Origin: Allomuricauda sp.
GTDB lineage: Bacteria; Bacteroidota; Bacteroidia; Flavobacteriales; Flavobacteriaceae
Direction of reading: 5' to 3'
DNA: 64,000 nt
NCBI RefSeq assembly: GCF_028280385.1
Contig: NZ_JANQLX010000015.1
Coordinates: forward strand, 372,001 to 436,000
Under the pieces are notes generated by a model, which worked only from the letters and a program-made list of their open reading frames with translations, did not search any database and was not told where the DNA came from. This document shows positions 8,534 through 17,650 of the stretch, piece by piece. Within the stretch, counting starts at the first letter, position 1, and every line of letters starts with the position of its first letter. A program made the position numbers and the translations under genes.

Positions 8534-11215
8534 ATGAAAAAAATTTACTTGGCATTTGTGGCGATGTTTGCTTCGGCTATGGCATTTTCACAAGGAACCG
8601 TTACCGGTACGGTAGTGGACGGCGAACTAGGAGGAGGCCTACCAGGGGCCAGTGTTGTGCTTCAAGGCACTCAAACAGGGACATCAACGGATTTTGATGG
8701 AAATTTTTCTTTGGATGTATCCCAAAGTTCAGGGACTTTGGTCATTTCCTACATTGGATTTGTTAGCAAAACAGTTTCCTTTAGTTCTACCGGAAGTTTG
8801 GGAACAATTTCATTGTTGCCGGATGCAGAAGAGTTGGAAGGTGTAGTTGTAGTTGGTACGGGAATTATTGACTTGGCCAGTGACAGACAGACCCCGATCG
8901 CAGTTTCTTCTGTTCCAATTAAGGTGATCCAAGAAAAAATAGGTACGCAAGATGTTACCATGACCTTGGTGAACACTCCGTCTGTTTATGTTTCTGGACA
9001 AGCAGGTGGTTTTGGAGACACCAACATGAGGGTAAGGGGATTTGATCAGGACAACACAGCATTCCTTTTGAACGGTCAGCCCATTAACGGTATGGAGGAC
9101 GGATTGATGTACTGGTCCAACTGGTCTGGATTGAACGACATTGCATCTGGGGTTCAGATCCAAAGAGGATTGGGATCGTCCAAACTTGCCATTTCATCCG
9201 TAGGTGGTACCGTAAACTTTGTTACCAAGGCCACTGAAATGAACGAAGGTGGATTTGGTTATACCACGGTAGCTAACAATAACTACCTCAAAACTTCTGT
9301 AGGGTACAACACAGGTGTTTCAGAAAAAGGATGGGGATTGAGCGCCATGTTCTCCCACTGGCAAGGAGATGGTTTCAACGAGGGGAACTTCGGAGAAGGA
9401 CAGACCTATTTCCTTTCTGTTGGTTTCAGACCAAATGACAACCACAACTTCAACTTCTTGATTACCGGGGCTCCACAGTTCCACGATCAAAACTTTACCA
9501 AGCCAATTTCGGATTATTTGGAATACGGTTTGAACTACAACAACAACTGGGGCGAGTATGAAGGTCAGTACAGAACGGAAAGGAGAAACTTCTACCACAA
9601 GCCAGTGGCCAACCTAAACTGGGACTGGATCATCAATTCAACTACCAACTTGTCCACAGTGCTATATGCCTCTTGGGGTAACGGTGGTGGAACAGGTAAC
9701 CGCGGTAACAGGATCAGAACGGCTGAAGGAAGAATCGACTATGACGCGATCTATGCGCAGAATGCCCAAGTACCAAATGGCGCAGGGGTTTATTTTGGTG
9801 CAGACCCCGCCTACGTCACAAGGGCTTCCATGAACCTTCACAGCTGGTATGGGTTGATTTCAAACTTTGAAAAACAACTTTCAGATAACCTTACCTGGAA
9901 TGTTGGTTTTGATTTGAGAACCTACTACGGGAAGCACTTTAGGGTAGTTTCCGATTTCCATGGGCTTAGCTCCTGGAGAGAGAATATCCGACTAAGAGAT
10001 CAAAACAACAACCACGATACTTTTGGAGGTTTTGGTACCTATAAGTTTGTAAATGCTACGGAAAGCTTTAGACCATCAGGATGGTCAGCGGCCTTCAATA
10101 GCTATGATGAAACTGAAAAGATTGCTTATAACAACGAAGAAAGAATCTCTTACGGAGGTTTGTTCACCCAGTTGGAATATGCCACCGATCAGTTCTCAAC
10201 GTTCTTCCAGGGATCTATTTCCAACCAATACCACCAAAGATTTGATTTGTACCAATACGCAGATCAATCCTTGATCGACGGGACTTCTCCACAATGGAGC
10301 GGGGAACCTCTTCCAGCCGGAATTACAGATGGAGTGGATTCTGAAAAAGTGAACAATTTTGGATACAATGCCAAGGCCGGATTTAGCTATAAACCCACCA
10401 CGGAACATAGCTTCTACGCCAACGTTGGCTACTATAACCGTCAGCCTTACCATGACAACATCTACCTGAACTTTACCAACCAGGTAAACCCGTTGACCGA
10501 AAACGAAAAGATTTTTGGACTAGAAGGGGGTTATGGGTTCAGAAGCAACGTTTTCTCTGCGAACGTAAACGTTTACAGAACTTCTTGGAAAGATCGTGTA
10601 GTGACTAGCTCGGATGTGGTTGATGATGTGGTTCAGTTTACCACCAATTTTGGTACAGAGCAATTGCACACAGGTGTTGAATTGGATGCTAAAGTAAGAC
10701 CAAATGAAATCGTTTCCTTCAACGCCTTTGCATCTATTGGTGATTGGCAATATAAAGGGGAAGCTGTTACACAGGTTACCGATGAGGAACGTAATGTGAT
10801 CAGCACGGAGAACAACGACTTTGACGGTGGAAAAGTTGGTGGTGCCGCTCAACTTTCCGGAGGGCTTGGTGTAAATGTTAGATTGAACGATATCTTCTCT
10901 TTTGATTCTGACTACAGGTTTTATGACAACCTTTACGCAGATGTTGGGGCGATCAAGGAGAATTTGGAGTTGCCTGCATTTAGTCTTTTGGATGCCGGGG
11001 TAACCTGCACCATACCTGTTGGAGCTGACAGAAACAACCAATTGAAGATCAGGGCCAATATGAACAACGTTCTGGACACGGAATATATCTCAAGATTGAC
11101 CACTGCCAACATGGTAGAGGCTGGTGACGAAACCTATGATGGGTTGAATGTTTCCAATCAAGGATATTTTGGATGGGGTAGAACTTGGAACCTGACCTTG
11201 CGTTACGATTTCTAA
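8534..11215 (+). CDS. TonB-dependent outer-membrane receptor with carboxypeptidase-like domain
   Basis: 893 residues. Signal peptide (about 1-20, ending in AFSQ), a CarboxypepD_reg-like beta-sandwich (about 21-95: TVTGTVVDGELGGGLPGASV, DFDGNFSLDV), a plug domain (about 110-235, with VRGFDQDNTAFLLNGQPING) and a 22-strand barrel ending in TLRYDF. Such receptors import scarce large nutrients or chelated metals with energy from TonB-ExbBD. No SusD partner is present, so it is not a standard SusCD glycan pair; the ligand cannot be told from sequence. It stands alone between an AT-rich terminator and a strong GC-rich one, so it is probably monocistronic. Confidence 0.93.
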   Translation: MKKIYLAFVAMFASAMAFSQGTVTGTVVDGELGGGLPGASVVLQGTQTGTSTDFDGNFSLDVSQSSGTLVISYIGFVSKTVSFSSTGSLGTISLLPDAEELEGVVVVGTGIIDLASDRQTPIAVSSVPIKVIQEKIGTQDVTMTLVNTPSVYVSGQAGGFGDTNMRVRGFDQDNTAFLLNGQPINGMEDGLMYWSNWSGLNDIASGVQIQRGLGSSKLAISSVGGTVNFVTKATEMNEGGFGYTTVANNNYLKTSVGYNTGVSEKGWGLSAMFSHWQGDGFNEGNFGEGQTYFLSVGFRPNDNHNFNFLITGAPQFHDQNFTKPISDYLEYGLNYNNNWGEYEGQYRTERRNFYHKPVANLNWDWIINSTTNLSTVLYASWGNGGGTGNRGNRIRTAEGRIDYDAIYAQNAQVPNGAGVYFGADPAYVTRASMNLHSWYGLISNFEKQLSDNLTWNVGFDLRTYYGKHFRVVSDFHGLSSWRENIRLRDQNNNHDTFGGFGTYKFVNATESFRPSGWSAAFNSYDETEKIAYNNEERISYGGLFTQLEYATDQFSTFFQGSISNQYHQRFDLYQYADQSLIDGTSPQWSGEPLPAGITDGVDSEKVNNFGYNAKAGFSYKPTTEHSFYANVGYYNRQPYHDNIYLNFTNQVNPLTENEKIFGLEGGYGFRSNVFSANVNVYRTSWKDRVVTSSDVVDDVVQFTTNFGTEQLHTGVELDAKVRPNEIVSFNAFASIGDWQYKGEAVTQVTDEERNVISTENNDFDGGKVGGAAQLSGGLGVNVRLNDIFSFDSDYRFYDNLYADVGAIKENLELPAFSLLDAGVTCTIPVGADRNNQLKIRANMNNVLDTEYISRLTTANMVEAGDETYDGLNVSNQGYFGWGRTWNLTLRYDF

Positions 11216-11235
11216 AATCAACCATGATACTATTT

Positions 11236-11267
11236 AAAACCTCCGCCCTCCGCGGAGGTTTTTTTAT
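11236..11267 (+). terminator. Strong intrinsic terminator after TonB receptor
   Basis: AAAACCTCCGC (11236-11246) pairs with GCGGAGGTTTT (11252-11262), 5-base loop, continuing T run. Confidence 0.88.
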
Positions 11268-11306
11268 GGGTAAAATCCGTACTTTTAGGATTCACAAACT
11301 AAACTC

Positions 11307-11744
11307 ATGGAAATTATAAAAAACCTGCACTCCTACATGGCCTATATAGTATTGGCCGTATTGATCTTCGCTTTTATTAATGCTTTGATGGGCCTGTTGT
11401 CCAAAAGGGAGTTTACCATGCACAAAGATCTTAGGATAAGCCTTTTTGCCTTGATCCTGAGCCATATCCAATTGCTGATCGGGTTAATCCTCTATTTTGT
11501 TTCGGCCAATGGCCTAAATGCGTTACAGACTTCTGGCATGGGTGGGCTTAACTCCGCGGCGCGCTTGTTGGCCGTAGAGCATCCCTTTGTTAATATCCTG
11601 GCGTTGGTGTTGATCACCATGGGTTGGTCCAAGCACAAGAAAAAAGAGGCCAGCAATGCCAAGTTTAAGACCATTACCATCTTCTATGGCTTGGGGCTGC
11701 TGTTAATACTAAGCCGTATTCCTTGGGGGGTATGGTTTAGTTAA
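11307..11744 (+). CDS. Small four-helix membrane protein of unknown function
   Basis: 145 residues with four predicted membrane segments (about 11-33, 44-66, 88-107 and 122-143) and short basic loops such as MGWSKHKKKEASNAK after the third helix. The pattern resembles small cytochrome-b-like or conserved flavobacterial inner-membrane proteins, but no haem-binding motif is evident: the histidines near helices (His8, His27, His39, His50, His87) are only suggestive. Monocistronic between the TonB terminator and a convergent hydrolase gene. Function not recognised. Confidence 0.75.
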   Translation: MEIIKNLHSYMAYIVLAVLIFAFINALMGLLSKREFTMHKDLRISLFALILSHIQLLIGLILYFVSANGLNALQTSGMGGLNSAARLLAVEHPFVNILALVLITMGWSKHKKKEASNAKFKTITIFYGLGLLLILSRIPWGVWFS

Positions 11745-11791
11745 TGGTTACGTCAATGCCCATCTATTCGGGTTCATCGTAAAGGAGAGGA

Positions 11792-12829
11792 TCAATTAAC
11801 CGCTTTGATCAAAAACAAATACACCGGGAAATGGTCGCTATAACCTCCGGTGTAATTTTTCCCGGAATAGGTCCTCAATGGATAGCCCTGAAACCGGCCA
11901 TTGGGGGTTTTAAGAAAAGAGGGGGCAAAAATTCCGGCCTTCCACAGGGAAAGTTGCTCTTTGTTGGAATGTATCAAGGTTGGTGTCAAAAGCATTTGGT
12001 CAAACAAATTCCATTTGTCCCTATAGGCCAAAGTGCCCAATCCTCTTTTGTACATTTTTTCCATAGGATTGAATAGCGAGATACTATCCAGTTGGCCAAT
12101 TTTCCCTTTGGCTTTCAAAATGTTCTTTACACTGTCATCCCTAGGGTCGTCGTTAAGGTCGCCCATGGAAATAATTTTGGCATCCGGGTCTAATCGTTGT
12201 ATGGAATCCATGATGCGTTTATTCAATAATGCGGCCCTTATTCGTTTGGGATTGCTTTTGGTGGCACCGCCTCTTCGAGATGGCCAATGGTTTACCAAGA
12301 AGTGTACTTCTTCCCCATCCATCACACCTCCTACCACAAGTTGGTCCCGGGTATAGTCCCTTTCACCTTCATCATCAAATAGCAACAAACGGTGACTGTT
12401 AAAACTAGTGGGTATAAAGGTTGATTTTTTATACAACAGGGCCACATCAATTCCTCGGGCATCAGGAGAATCAAAATGTATAATGCCATAATCCATGGAG
12501 CTTAAATGACCATGATTAACCAAATCTTCCACCACAGCCTTATTTTCTACTTCGCAAAGCCCAATAATATCAGGTGGGGCGCCAGTAGTTTTGGAACCGA
12601 TCTTGGATAGCACCTCGGAAATACGATCGATTTTCTTGTTATATCGGGCTGTTGTCCAGTGATAACTGCCCTCAGGGGTACGATCATCATCAAAGATTAA
12701 GCTGTCGTTTGTGGTGTCAAATAGATTTTCAACGTTGTAGAATGCAATGGTTCTGACCTTGTATTTGGTTTGGACTTGGCCCAACATCAGAAATGGCAAT
12801 AATGCCAACGAGTAGGTTAAAAGTTTCAT
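11792..12829 (-). CDS. Exported endonuclease/exonuclease/phosphatase (EEP) family hydrolase
   Basis: 345 residues from the ATG at 12829, chosen because it gives a clean signal peptide (MKLLTYSLALLPFLMLGQ); the longer frame upstream has no such peptide and would overlap the promoter. EEP fold motifs: YNVENLFD (31-38), metal ligand Glu93 in GLCEVEN, GIDVALLY, VNHWPSRRGG, MGDLNDDP and the terminal YSDHFPVYL with the catalytic histidine. The family cleaves phosphodiesters (DNase I, exonuclease III, sphingomyelinase, inositol phosphatase), so here DNA, RNA or another diester in periplasm or outside the cell. Transcribed divergently from a TonB receptor followed by a DUF5689/LTD lipoprotein, suggesting a shared uptake task. 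Confidence 0.88.
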   Translation of the reverse strand: MKLLTYSLALLPFLMLGQVQTKYKVRTIAFYNVENLFDTTNDSLIFDDDRTPEGSYHWTTARYNKKIDRISEVLSKIGSKTTGAPPDIIGLCEVENKAVVEDLVNHGHLSSMDYGIIHFDSPDARGIDVALLYKKSTFIPTSFNSHRLLLFDDEGERDYTRDQLVVGGVMDGEEVHFLVNHWPSRRGGATKSNPKRIRAALLNKRIMDSIQRLDPDAKIISMGDLNDDPRDDSVKNILKAKGKIGQLDSISLFNPMEKMYKRGLGTLAYRDKWNLFDQMLLTPTLIHSNKEQLSLWKAGIFAPSFLKTPNGRFQGYPLRTYSGKNYTGGYSDHFPVYLFLIKAVN

Positions 12830-12900
12830 TTGGGTTTTGTTTTCTGTCTTAAAATCACTAAGATTGTTTGCTTTTCTTACAAAACATCCAGCAATAACCC

Positions 12901-12908
12901 CAAATATA
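12901..12908 (-). promoter_or_regulatory. TAnnTTTG promoter element of the EEP hydrolase
   Basis: Read on the minus strand this is TATATTTG, an exact -7 element, with TTG (12926-12924) 15 bases upstream. It predicts a leader of about 65 bases before the ATG at 12829, which supports that start over the longer frame. Confidence 0.55.
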
Positions 12909-12936
12909 GTTTTTATTAACCTACAATGGCAATTAC

Positions 12937-15675
12937 ATGAGAACAACCTTGTTCTGGATGATGCTTTGTTGTACCTGCCAACTATTTGGTCAACAGGCGA
13001 CCACTATTTCGGGGACTTTAATTGACAAGATAACCCAGCGGGCAGTAGATCAGGCCCATATTCAGTTGGATGGAATCCCGGTTGATGTTGTTTTGGAACT
13101 CAATGGAAATTTTAAATTGACCACAGAGGAAAGCGGACCTTTTATATTGCAAATTTCAGTCAAAGAATTTGCCATAAAGAAGTTTGATGTTTACCTGAAC
13201 GGAGTACCTATTGAACTAGGTACCATATATCTTGAAAAAGATATCACATTGGATAAAACGGACAACCTTGTATCAATTTCCGAAGATGAATTGGCCGATG
13301 ATGAAGCGACCATTTCTGGTACCATGGGCCTGTTGCAAGCTACTAGGGATATTTTTCTTACCCGAGCCGCATTTGATTTTGGCCAGGCATTTTTTAAGGT
13401 CCGGGGATACGATTCCCAATATGGCCAAGTGATGATCAATGGGATGCCGATGAACAAAACTTCCGATGGTAGGCCCCAATGGAACAACTGGGGCGGACTA
13501 AATGATGTGATTAGAAATCAAACATTCACCTATGCACTGGAGTTGAACCCGTTTAATTTTGGTGGGATTTTGGGAAATACCAACATTGACCTTAGGCCAT
13601 CTGGTTTTAGACCTGGTATTCGGGTGTCGAGTTCTATGTCCAATCGGACGTACAAGGGAAGATTAATGGCAACATATAGCTCGGGAAAAAAGGCGGGAAA
13701 ATTGACTTATGCCATTTCGGGCTCCCGTAGATGGGCTGATTCGGGTTTTGTGGACGGAACATTGTACGATGCGTATTCCTTTTTTGCAGCTTTGGAGTAC
13801 AAATGGAACCCACAAAATAGCGTATCGTTGGCAACCATGATCGCAAGAAACAGAAGAGGGAGGTCGGCTGCACTTACCGAGGAGGTTTTTGAACTATTTG
13901 GGAATCGGTATAATCCATATTGGGGCAAGCAAAATGGGGATTCTAGAAATTCAAGGGAACGTAGAATTTTTGAACCTTTCGTGTCTTTGACCCATGTTTT
14001 GGAGACTCCTAAATTAAAGTGGACCTCGGCCGTGGCCTATCAAACTGGGATTCAAGGGAAAAGTCGGCTCAGCTATTTCAATGCCCCTAACCCAGACCCT
14101 ACCTATTACAAATACTTGCCCAGTAGTCATATCAATGGGTCTTTCGGCGCTGACTTTACAAATGCAGCATTGGCCAGACAAGGGCTGTTGTCCCATCCGC
14201 AACTGAACTGGGAACAGATTTATCTGGCAAATTCAAACGCACCAGATGGGGAAGCTGCCTATGTGTTGTCCGAAGATGTTGTTGAGGAGCGTAGATGGAT
14301 CATGGCTTCCAGTCTTGCATGGGAAATAGGGGAACATACAAGCGTTGGGGTTGGCGCAAACATGGAGAATTCCATAGCGGATTATTATGGAAAGCTATCG
14401 GATTTGTTGGGAGCCGATTTTCATTTTGATGCCGATTCATTTTCCCAAACCCGCAACGATGTACTCGGCCCTACGAACAAAGTTGTGGGAGATAAAATGG
14501 GATACCACTATGCTCTTAATTCCAAAAGAATGTCCGGCTTTGCACAGATGCAGGTTAAGTTCAATAAGTGGCATGGGTTTGGTTCGGTATCATATTCTGG
14601 TCTTCGGGCAGATCGTGATGGGCTTTTCCAAAACGAACGTTATTTGGAGAACTCCTTGGGGAAAAGTGAAGCCGTAAATCTAGGAGGCATAAGGTATAAG
14701 GGAGGGCTTACTTTTTTTCTTTCCGGGAGACATTGGTTGACGGCCACGGCAGCCAGCCTAGATAGACCTCCTATTTTACAAAATATCTGGGTCAATCCAA
14801 GGGAAAACAATCTCGCTGTCCCGCAGTTGGGCAATGAGAATATTACTTCTGTTGATCTTAGCTACTTTATCCGATTGCCAGATTTAACAAGTCGATTTAG
14901 CGCATATTATACACGGTTTCAATATCAATCGGACATTAATTTCTTCTTCGTGGACTCTGGATTGGGGTCCGATTTTGTCCAAGAAGTAATTATTGGAATG
15001 GACAAACTTCACAAAGGCCTGGAATTGGGCTTGGAATATCAGGTTTCCAACCAAGTGAAACTTTCTTTGGCTGGGAATCTCGGGAACTATGTATTTGCCA
15101 ATAATCCCGATGTGCAATTGTATTTTGACACCTCCGGACCAGAAGAGGATTTGATCAATGCGGAAGGGAGTGTGGATTTGGGTGAAGCAAATTTGAAAGG
15201 ATTGAAATTATCGCAGGGACCACAAACGGCACTGGCTTTTGGGGTGGAATATAGAAGCGATAAATACTGGTGGATAGGCACAACCGCCAACTATTTGGAT
15301 GATAATTTTTCCAATTTAAGTACTATAAAGCGCACCGAAAGTTTTCTTTTGGACCCTGAAACCAATTTACCGCTTTCCAATATCCAAAGTTCGGAGATAG
15401 ATCTGCTTTTAAGACAACAAAGACTTGACAAGATATATCTGTTGAATCTTGTTGGGGGCAAGTCTTGGTTGGTCAAAAAGAAATACGTGAGCGCATTTGT
15501 CAGCATAAATAACCTTTTTGACTCAGTTTTTCGGACCGGTGGATATGAGCAAAGCAGGAATGGCAACTACAAACAAATGGTGCAGGACAATGCCAGTGGT
15601 ACTCCCTCATTTGGGCCAAAATATTGGTACAGCTATGGCCGCACGTTTTTTTTGAACCTCGCCCTTAACTTTTAA
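12937..15675 (+). CDS. TonB-dependent receptor of the nuclease/DUF5689 locus
   Basis: 912 residues: signal peptide (about 1-19, ending in LFGQ), CarboxypepD_reg-like domain (about 22-105), plug (about 120-230, with VRGYDSQYGQVMINGMPMNK) and a barrel ending FFLNLALNF. The start ATG lies 107 bases from the divergent EEP gene. Twelve bases after its stop begins a lipoprotein with DUF5689 and a lamin-tail domain, so the two form an operon. The partner could act as a surface-exposed binding protein, as SusD does for SusC, although it is not a SusD homologue. The ligand is inferred to be nucleic acid or its oligonucleotides because of the neighbouring hydrolase; no sequence feature of the receptor itself shows this. 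Confidence 0.92.
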   Translation: MRTTLFWMMLCCTCQLFGQQATTISGTLIDKITQRAVDQAHIQLDGIPVDVVLELNGNFKLTTEESGPFILQISVKEFAIKKFDVYLNGVPIELGTIYLEKDITLDKTDNLVSISEDELADDEATISGTMGLLQATRDIFLTRAAFDFGQAFFKVRGYDSQYGQVMINGMPMNKTSDGRPQWNNWGGLNDVIRNQTFTYALELNPFNFGGILGNTNIDLRPSGFRPGIRVSSSMSNRTYKGRLMATYSSGKKAGKLTYAISGSRRWADSGFVDGTLYDAYSFFAALEYKWNPQNSVSLATMIARNRRGRSAALTEEVFELFGNRYNPYWGKQNGDSRNSRERRIFEPFVSLTHVLETPKLKWTSAVAYQTGIQGKSRLSYFNAPNPDPTYYKYLPSSHINGSFGADFTNAALARQGLLSHPQLNWEQIYLANSNAPDGEAAYVLSEDVVEERRWIMASSLAWEIGEHTSVGVGANMENSIADYYGKLSDLLGADFHFDADSFSQTRNDVLGPTNKVVGDKMGYHYALNSKRMSGFAQMQVKFNKWHGFGSVSYSGLRADRDGLFQNERYLENSLGKSEAVNLGGIRYKGGLTFFLSGRHWLTATAASLDRPPILQNIWVNPRENNLAVPQLGNENITSVDLSYFIRLPDLTSRFSAYYTRFQYQSDINFFFVDSGLGSDFVQEVIIGMDKLHKGLELGLEYQVSNQVKLSLAGNLGNYVFANNPDVQLYFDTSGPEEDLINAEGSVDLGEANLKGLKLSQGPQTALAFGVEYRSDKYWWIGTTANYLDDNFSNLSTIKRTESFLLDPETNLPLSNIQSSEIDLLLRQQRLDKIYLLNLVGGKSWLVKKKYVSAFVSINNLFDSVFRTGGYEQSRNGNYKQMVQDNASGTPSFGPKYWYSYGRTFFLNLALNF

Positions 15676-15686
15676 AAATAATCACA

Positions 15687-17042
15687 ATGAAAATCAAGGC
15701 TATTTGTATGCTATGGGTTATGGTATTAGCGGAATCTTGCGTTCCTGGTTCCAATTTTGACATCGCTTCCTTTCCCTGTCCTGAAACACCTTTCGAGACA
15801 ATATCCTTCAAAGAGTTGGAAGACTTATATCAAGATGGGGTTATACAGATTCAGAAGGAACTGACGTTGGAGGGCTTTGTGATTTCATCCGATATTGCTG
15901 GTAATTTCTATAATGAGATTTACCTTCAGGACAGACCAAATCAGCCAACCCGAGGGTTGGTGTTGATGGCCGAGCAGAGTCAATCTTTGTATTACCCATT
16001 AGGAAGTAAGGTCAAGGTGAACCTCAAGGGCCTTTTTTTAGGTAAAAGTGGGGAGACTTTGCAATTGGGGAGCTCCTTTGCTTCATTTGGCAATATTTCC
16101 GTTGGAAGACTACCTGCAACCAAAACCCAAGAACATCTAGTGCCCGTGTGTTCGGAAGAGCAATTACTTGAACCTACTGAAGCTACCATGGAAGACTTGG
16201 ATATGATTCCGTTAAATACCTTGATCAGGTTTAACCGTTTGGAATTTGTTGAATCGGAATTGGAACGGAGCTTTGCAGATTTTGGAACTGAAACAGGGAG
16301 AACACTAAAAGATTGTGATCAGAACCAAATTATACTTCTTACAAGTGGGTATTCCGACTTTCAGCCGGAGATAATTCCGATAGGAAGTGGCAATATCACA
16401 GGAATTCTAAGTAAAGATGGACAAGAATATCAACTGCTTATCCGCAGTTTGGAGGATTTGGAATTCAGTAATGAGCGATGTCCGGAAATCATCACTGAGT
16501 TTACATCCAACCAGGTTTTTATTTCAGAGTTGGCAGACCCGGACAACAACACAGGTGCGCGTTTTGTCGAGTTGTACAATGCGGCCAATACTCCGTTGGA
16601 TTTGAATCTATGGACCTTAAGGAGGTATACCAATGACAAAACTGAAGTTAGTTCCACCATAGATTTAACGGGAAAAATTATTGAGGCCCAGACTACCTTC
16701 GTAATATCACCCAATACCGAGGAATTTGAATTGATCTATGGATTTATTCCTGATATGGGCGTATCCACCAACAGTCCCGCAGACTCAAACGGTGATGACA
16801 ATCTGGAATTAGTGGACCCCTTTGGGACCATAATTGATGTCTTTGGAGTGGTTGGCGAAGATGGTACAGGTACCAATCACGAATTTGAAGATGGCCGTGC
16901 CCTACGCAATCTGGATGTGTCCAAGGCTAACCCCAACTATACTTTTAGTGAGTGGACCATCCAGAACGATTCAGGGGATGACGGAACCATAAAGCACCCA
17001 CAAATGGCCCCTGAAGATTATACTCCCGGTACCCACAATTGA
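15687..17042 (+). CDS. DUF5689 plus lamin-tail domain surface lipoprotein
   Basis: 451 residues. Lipobox AESC (Cys18). Residues about 35-260 are a DUF5689 domain containing an OB-fold-like stretch (LEGFVISSDIAGNFYNEIYL ... GSKVKVNLKGLFLG), the type seen in secreted nuclease-associated OB folds. Residues about 270-430 are a lamin-tail (LTD) domain (FISELADPDNNTGARFVELY ... LNLWTLRRYTND), a beta-sandwich that in bacteria is often attached to extracellular hydrolases, including EEP-type phosphoesterases. No catalytic motif is seen, so a binding role is the better guess. It follows the TonB receptor by 12 bases. I infer that it captures the polymer at the cell surface while the EEP enzyme cuts it. 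Confidence 0.85.
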   Translation: MKIKAICMLWVMVLAESCVPGSNFDIASFPCPETPFETISFKELEDLYQDGVIQIQKELTLEGFVISSDIAGNFYNEIYLQDRPNQPTRGLVLMAEQSQSLYYPLGSKVKVNLKGLFLGKSGETLQLGSSFASFGNISVGRLPATKTQEHLVPVCSEEQLLEPTEATMEDLDMIPLNTLIRFNRLEFVESELERSFADFGTETGRTLKDCDQNQIILLTSGYSDFQPEIIPIGSGNITGILSKDGQEYQLLIRSLEDLEFSNERCPEIITEFTSNQVFISELADPDNNTGARFVELYNAANTPLDLNLWTLRRYTNDKTEVSSTIDLTGKIIEAQTTFVISPNTEEFELIYGFIPDMGVSTNSPADSNGDDNLELVDPFGTIIDVFGVVGEDGTGTNHEFEDGRALRNLDVSKANPNYTFSEWTIQNDSGDDGTIKHPQMAPEDYTPGTHN

Positions 17043-17094
17043 TCCAAAGACCCAAAAAATTCGTATTTTCTGGTAGTAACTAATTAAACGACTT

Positions 17095-17583
17095 ATGAAA
17101 AAACTTGTATTGCTATTAGCATTGGTAGTGGGAACTTTTACCCAGATGGAAGCACAACGCATTTCCAAACATGCACTAGGAATCAGAATTGGGGATGATG
17201 ACGGGTTTGATTCCTTGGGTGCGGAAATAAGCTATCAACTGGGCCTGTTTAATGAAAACAGATTGGAATTTGACCTTGGGATACGTAATGGGGACAATTA
17301 TGATGCATTTAAAATTGTTGGACTGTTTCAATGGGTTATGCCATTAGACCGGTCTTTTCAATGGTATGTAGGTACCGGCCCCGGATTGGGAAGTGTGAGT
17401 TATGATGGAGGGGGTTCCGACTCATTTGCATTGATTGCCGGCGATATTGGTATAGAGTACAACTTTAAAATTCCATTGCTCATTTCTCTGGATGTAAGGC
17501 CAGAAATTGGTTTTGGTGATGATGATGTTTATGGCGATGGTTTCGACTTTGACCTTGGCCTTGGTATTCGATACCAGTTCTAA
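17095..17583 (+). CDS. Small outer-membrane beta-barrel protein
   Basis: 162 residues with a signal peptide (MKKLVLLLALVVGTFTQMEAQ). The remainder alternates polar and hydrophobic residues, is rich in Gly and Asp, and ends with an aromatic (LGIRYQF), as expected for an eight-strand OmpA/OmpW-sized barrel. Gly-Asp rich turns (IGDDDGFDS, GFGDDDVYGDGFDFD) could bind calcium, which is speculation. Separate from the upstream lipoprotein gene (52-base gap) and followed at once by a strong bidirectional terminator. No specific family recognised. Confidence 0.8.
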   Translation: MKKLVLLLALVVGTFTQMEAQRISKHALGIRIGDDDGFDSLGAEISYQLGLFNENRLEFDLGIRNGDNYDAFKIVGLFQWVMPLDRSFQWYVGTGPGLGSVSYDGGGSDSFALIAGDIGIEYNFKIPLLISLDVRPEIGFGDDDVYGDGFDFDLGLGIRYQF

Positions 17584-17602
17584 AATTGAAGCACAAGAAA
17601 AT

Positions 17603-17633
17603 AAAAAGGGAAGGCGAAAAGCCTTCCCTTTTT
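17603..17633. terminator. Bidirectional intrinsic terminator
   Basis: Perfect 13-bp stem AAAAAGGGAAGGC/GCCTTCCCTTTTT with a GAAAA loop, T runs on both strands. It serves the convergent genes at 17095-17583 (+) and 17651-18181 (-). Confidence 0.9.
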
Positions 17634-17650
17634 ATTATGGTATAAGGAAA

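Noticed and set aside
12830..12946. Longer N-terminus for the EEP hydrolase
   Set aside because: It would overlap the -7 promoter element and the start region of the divergent receptor, and hide the signal peptide.
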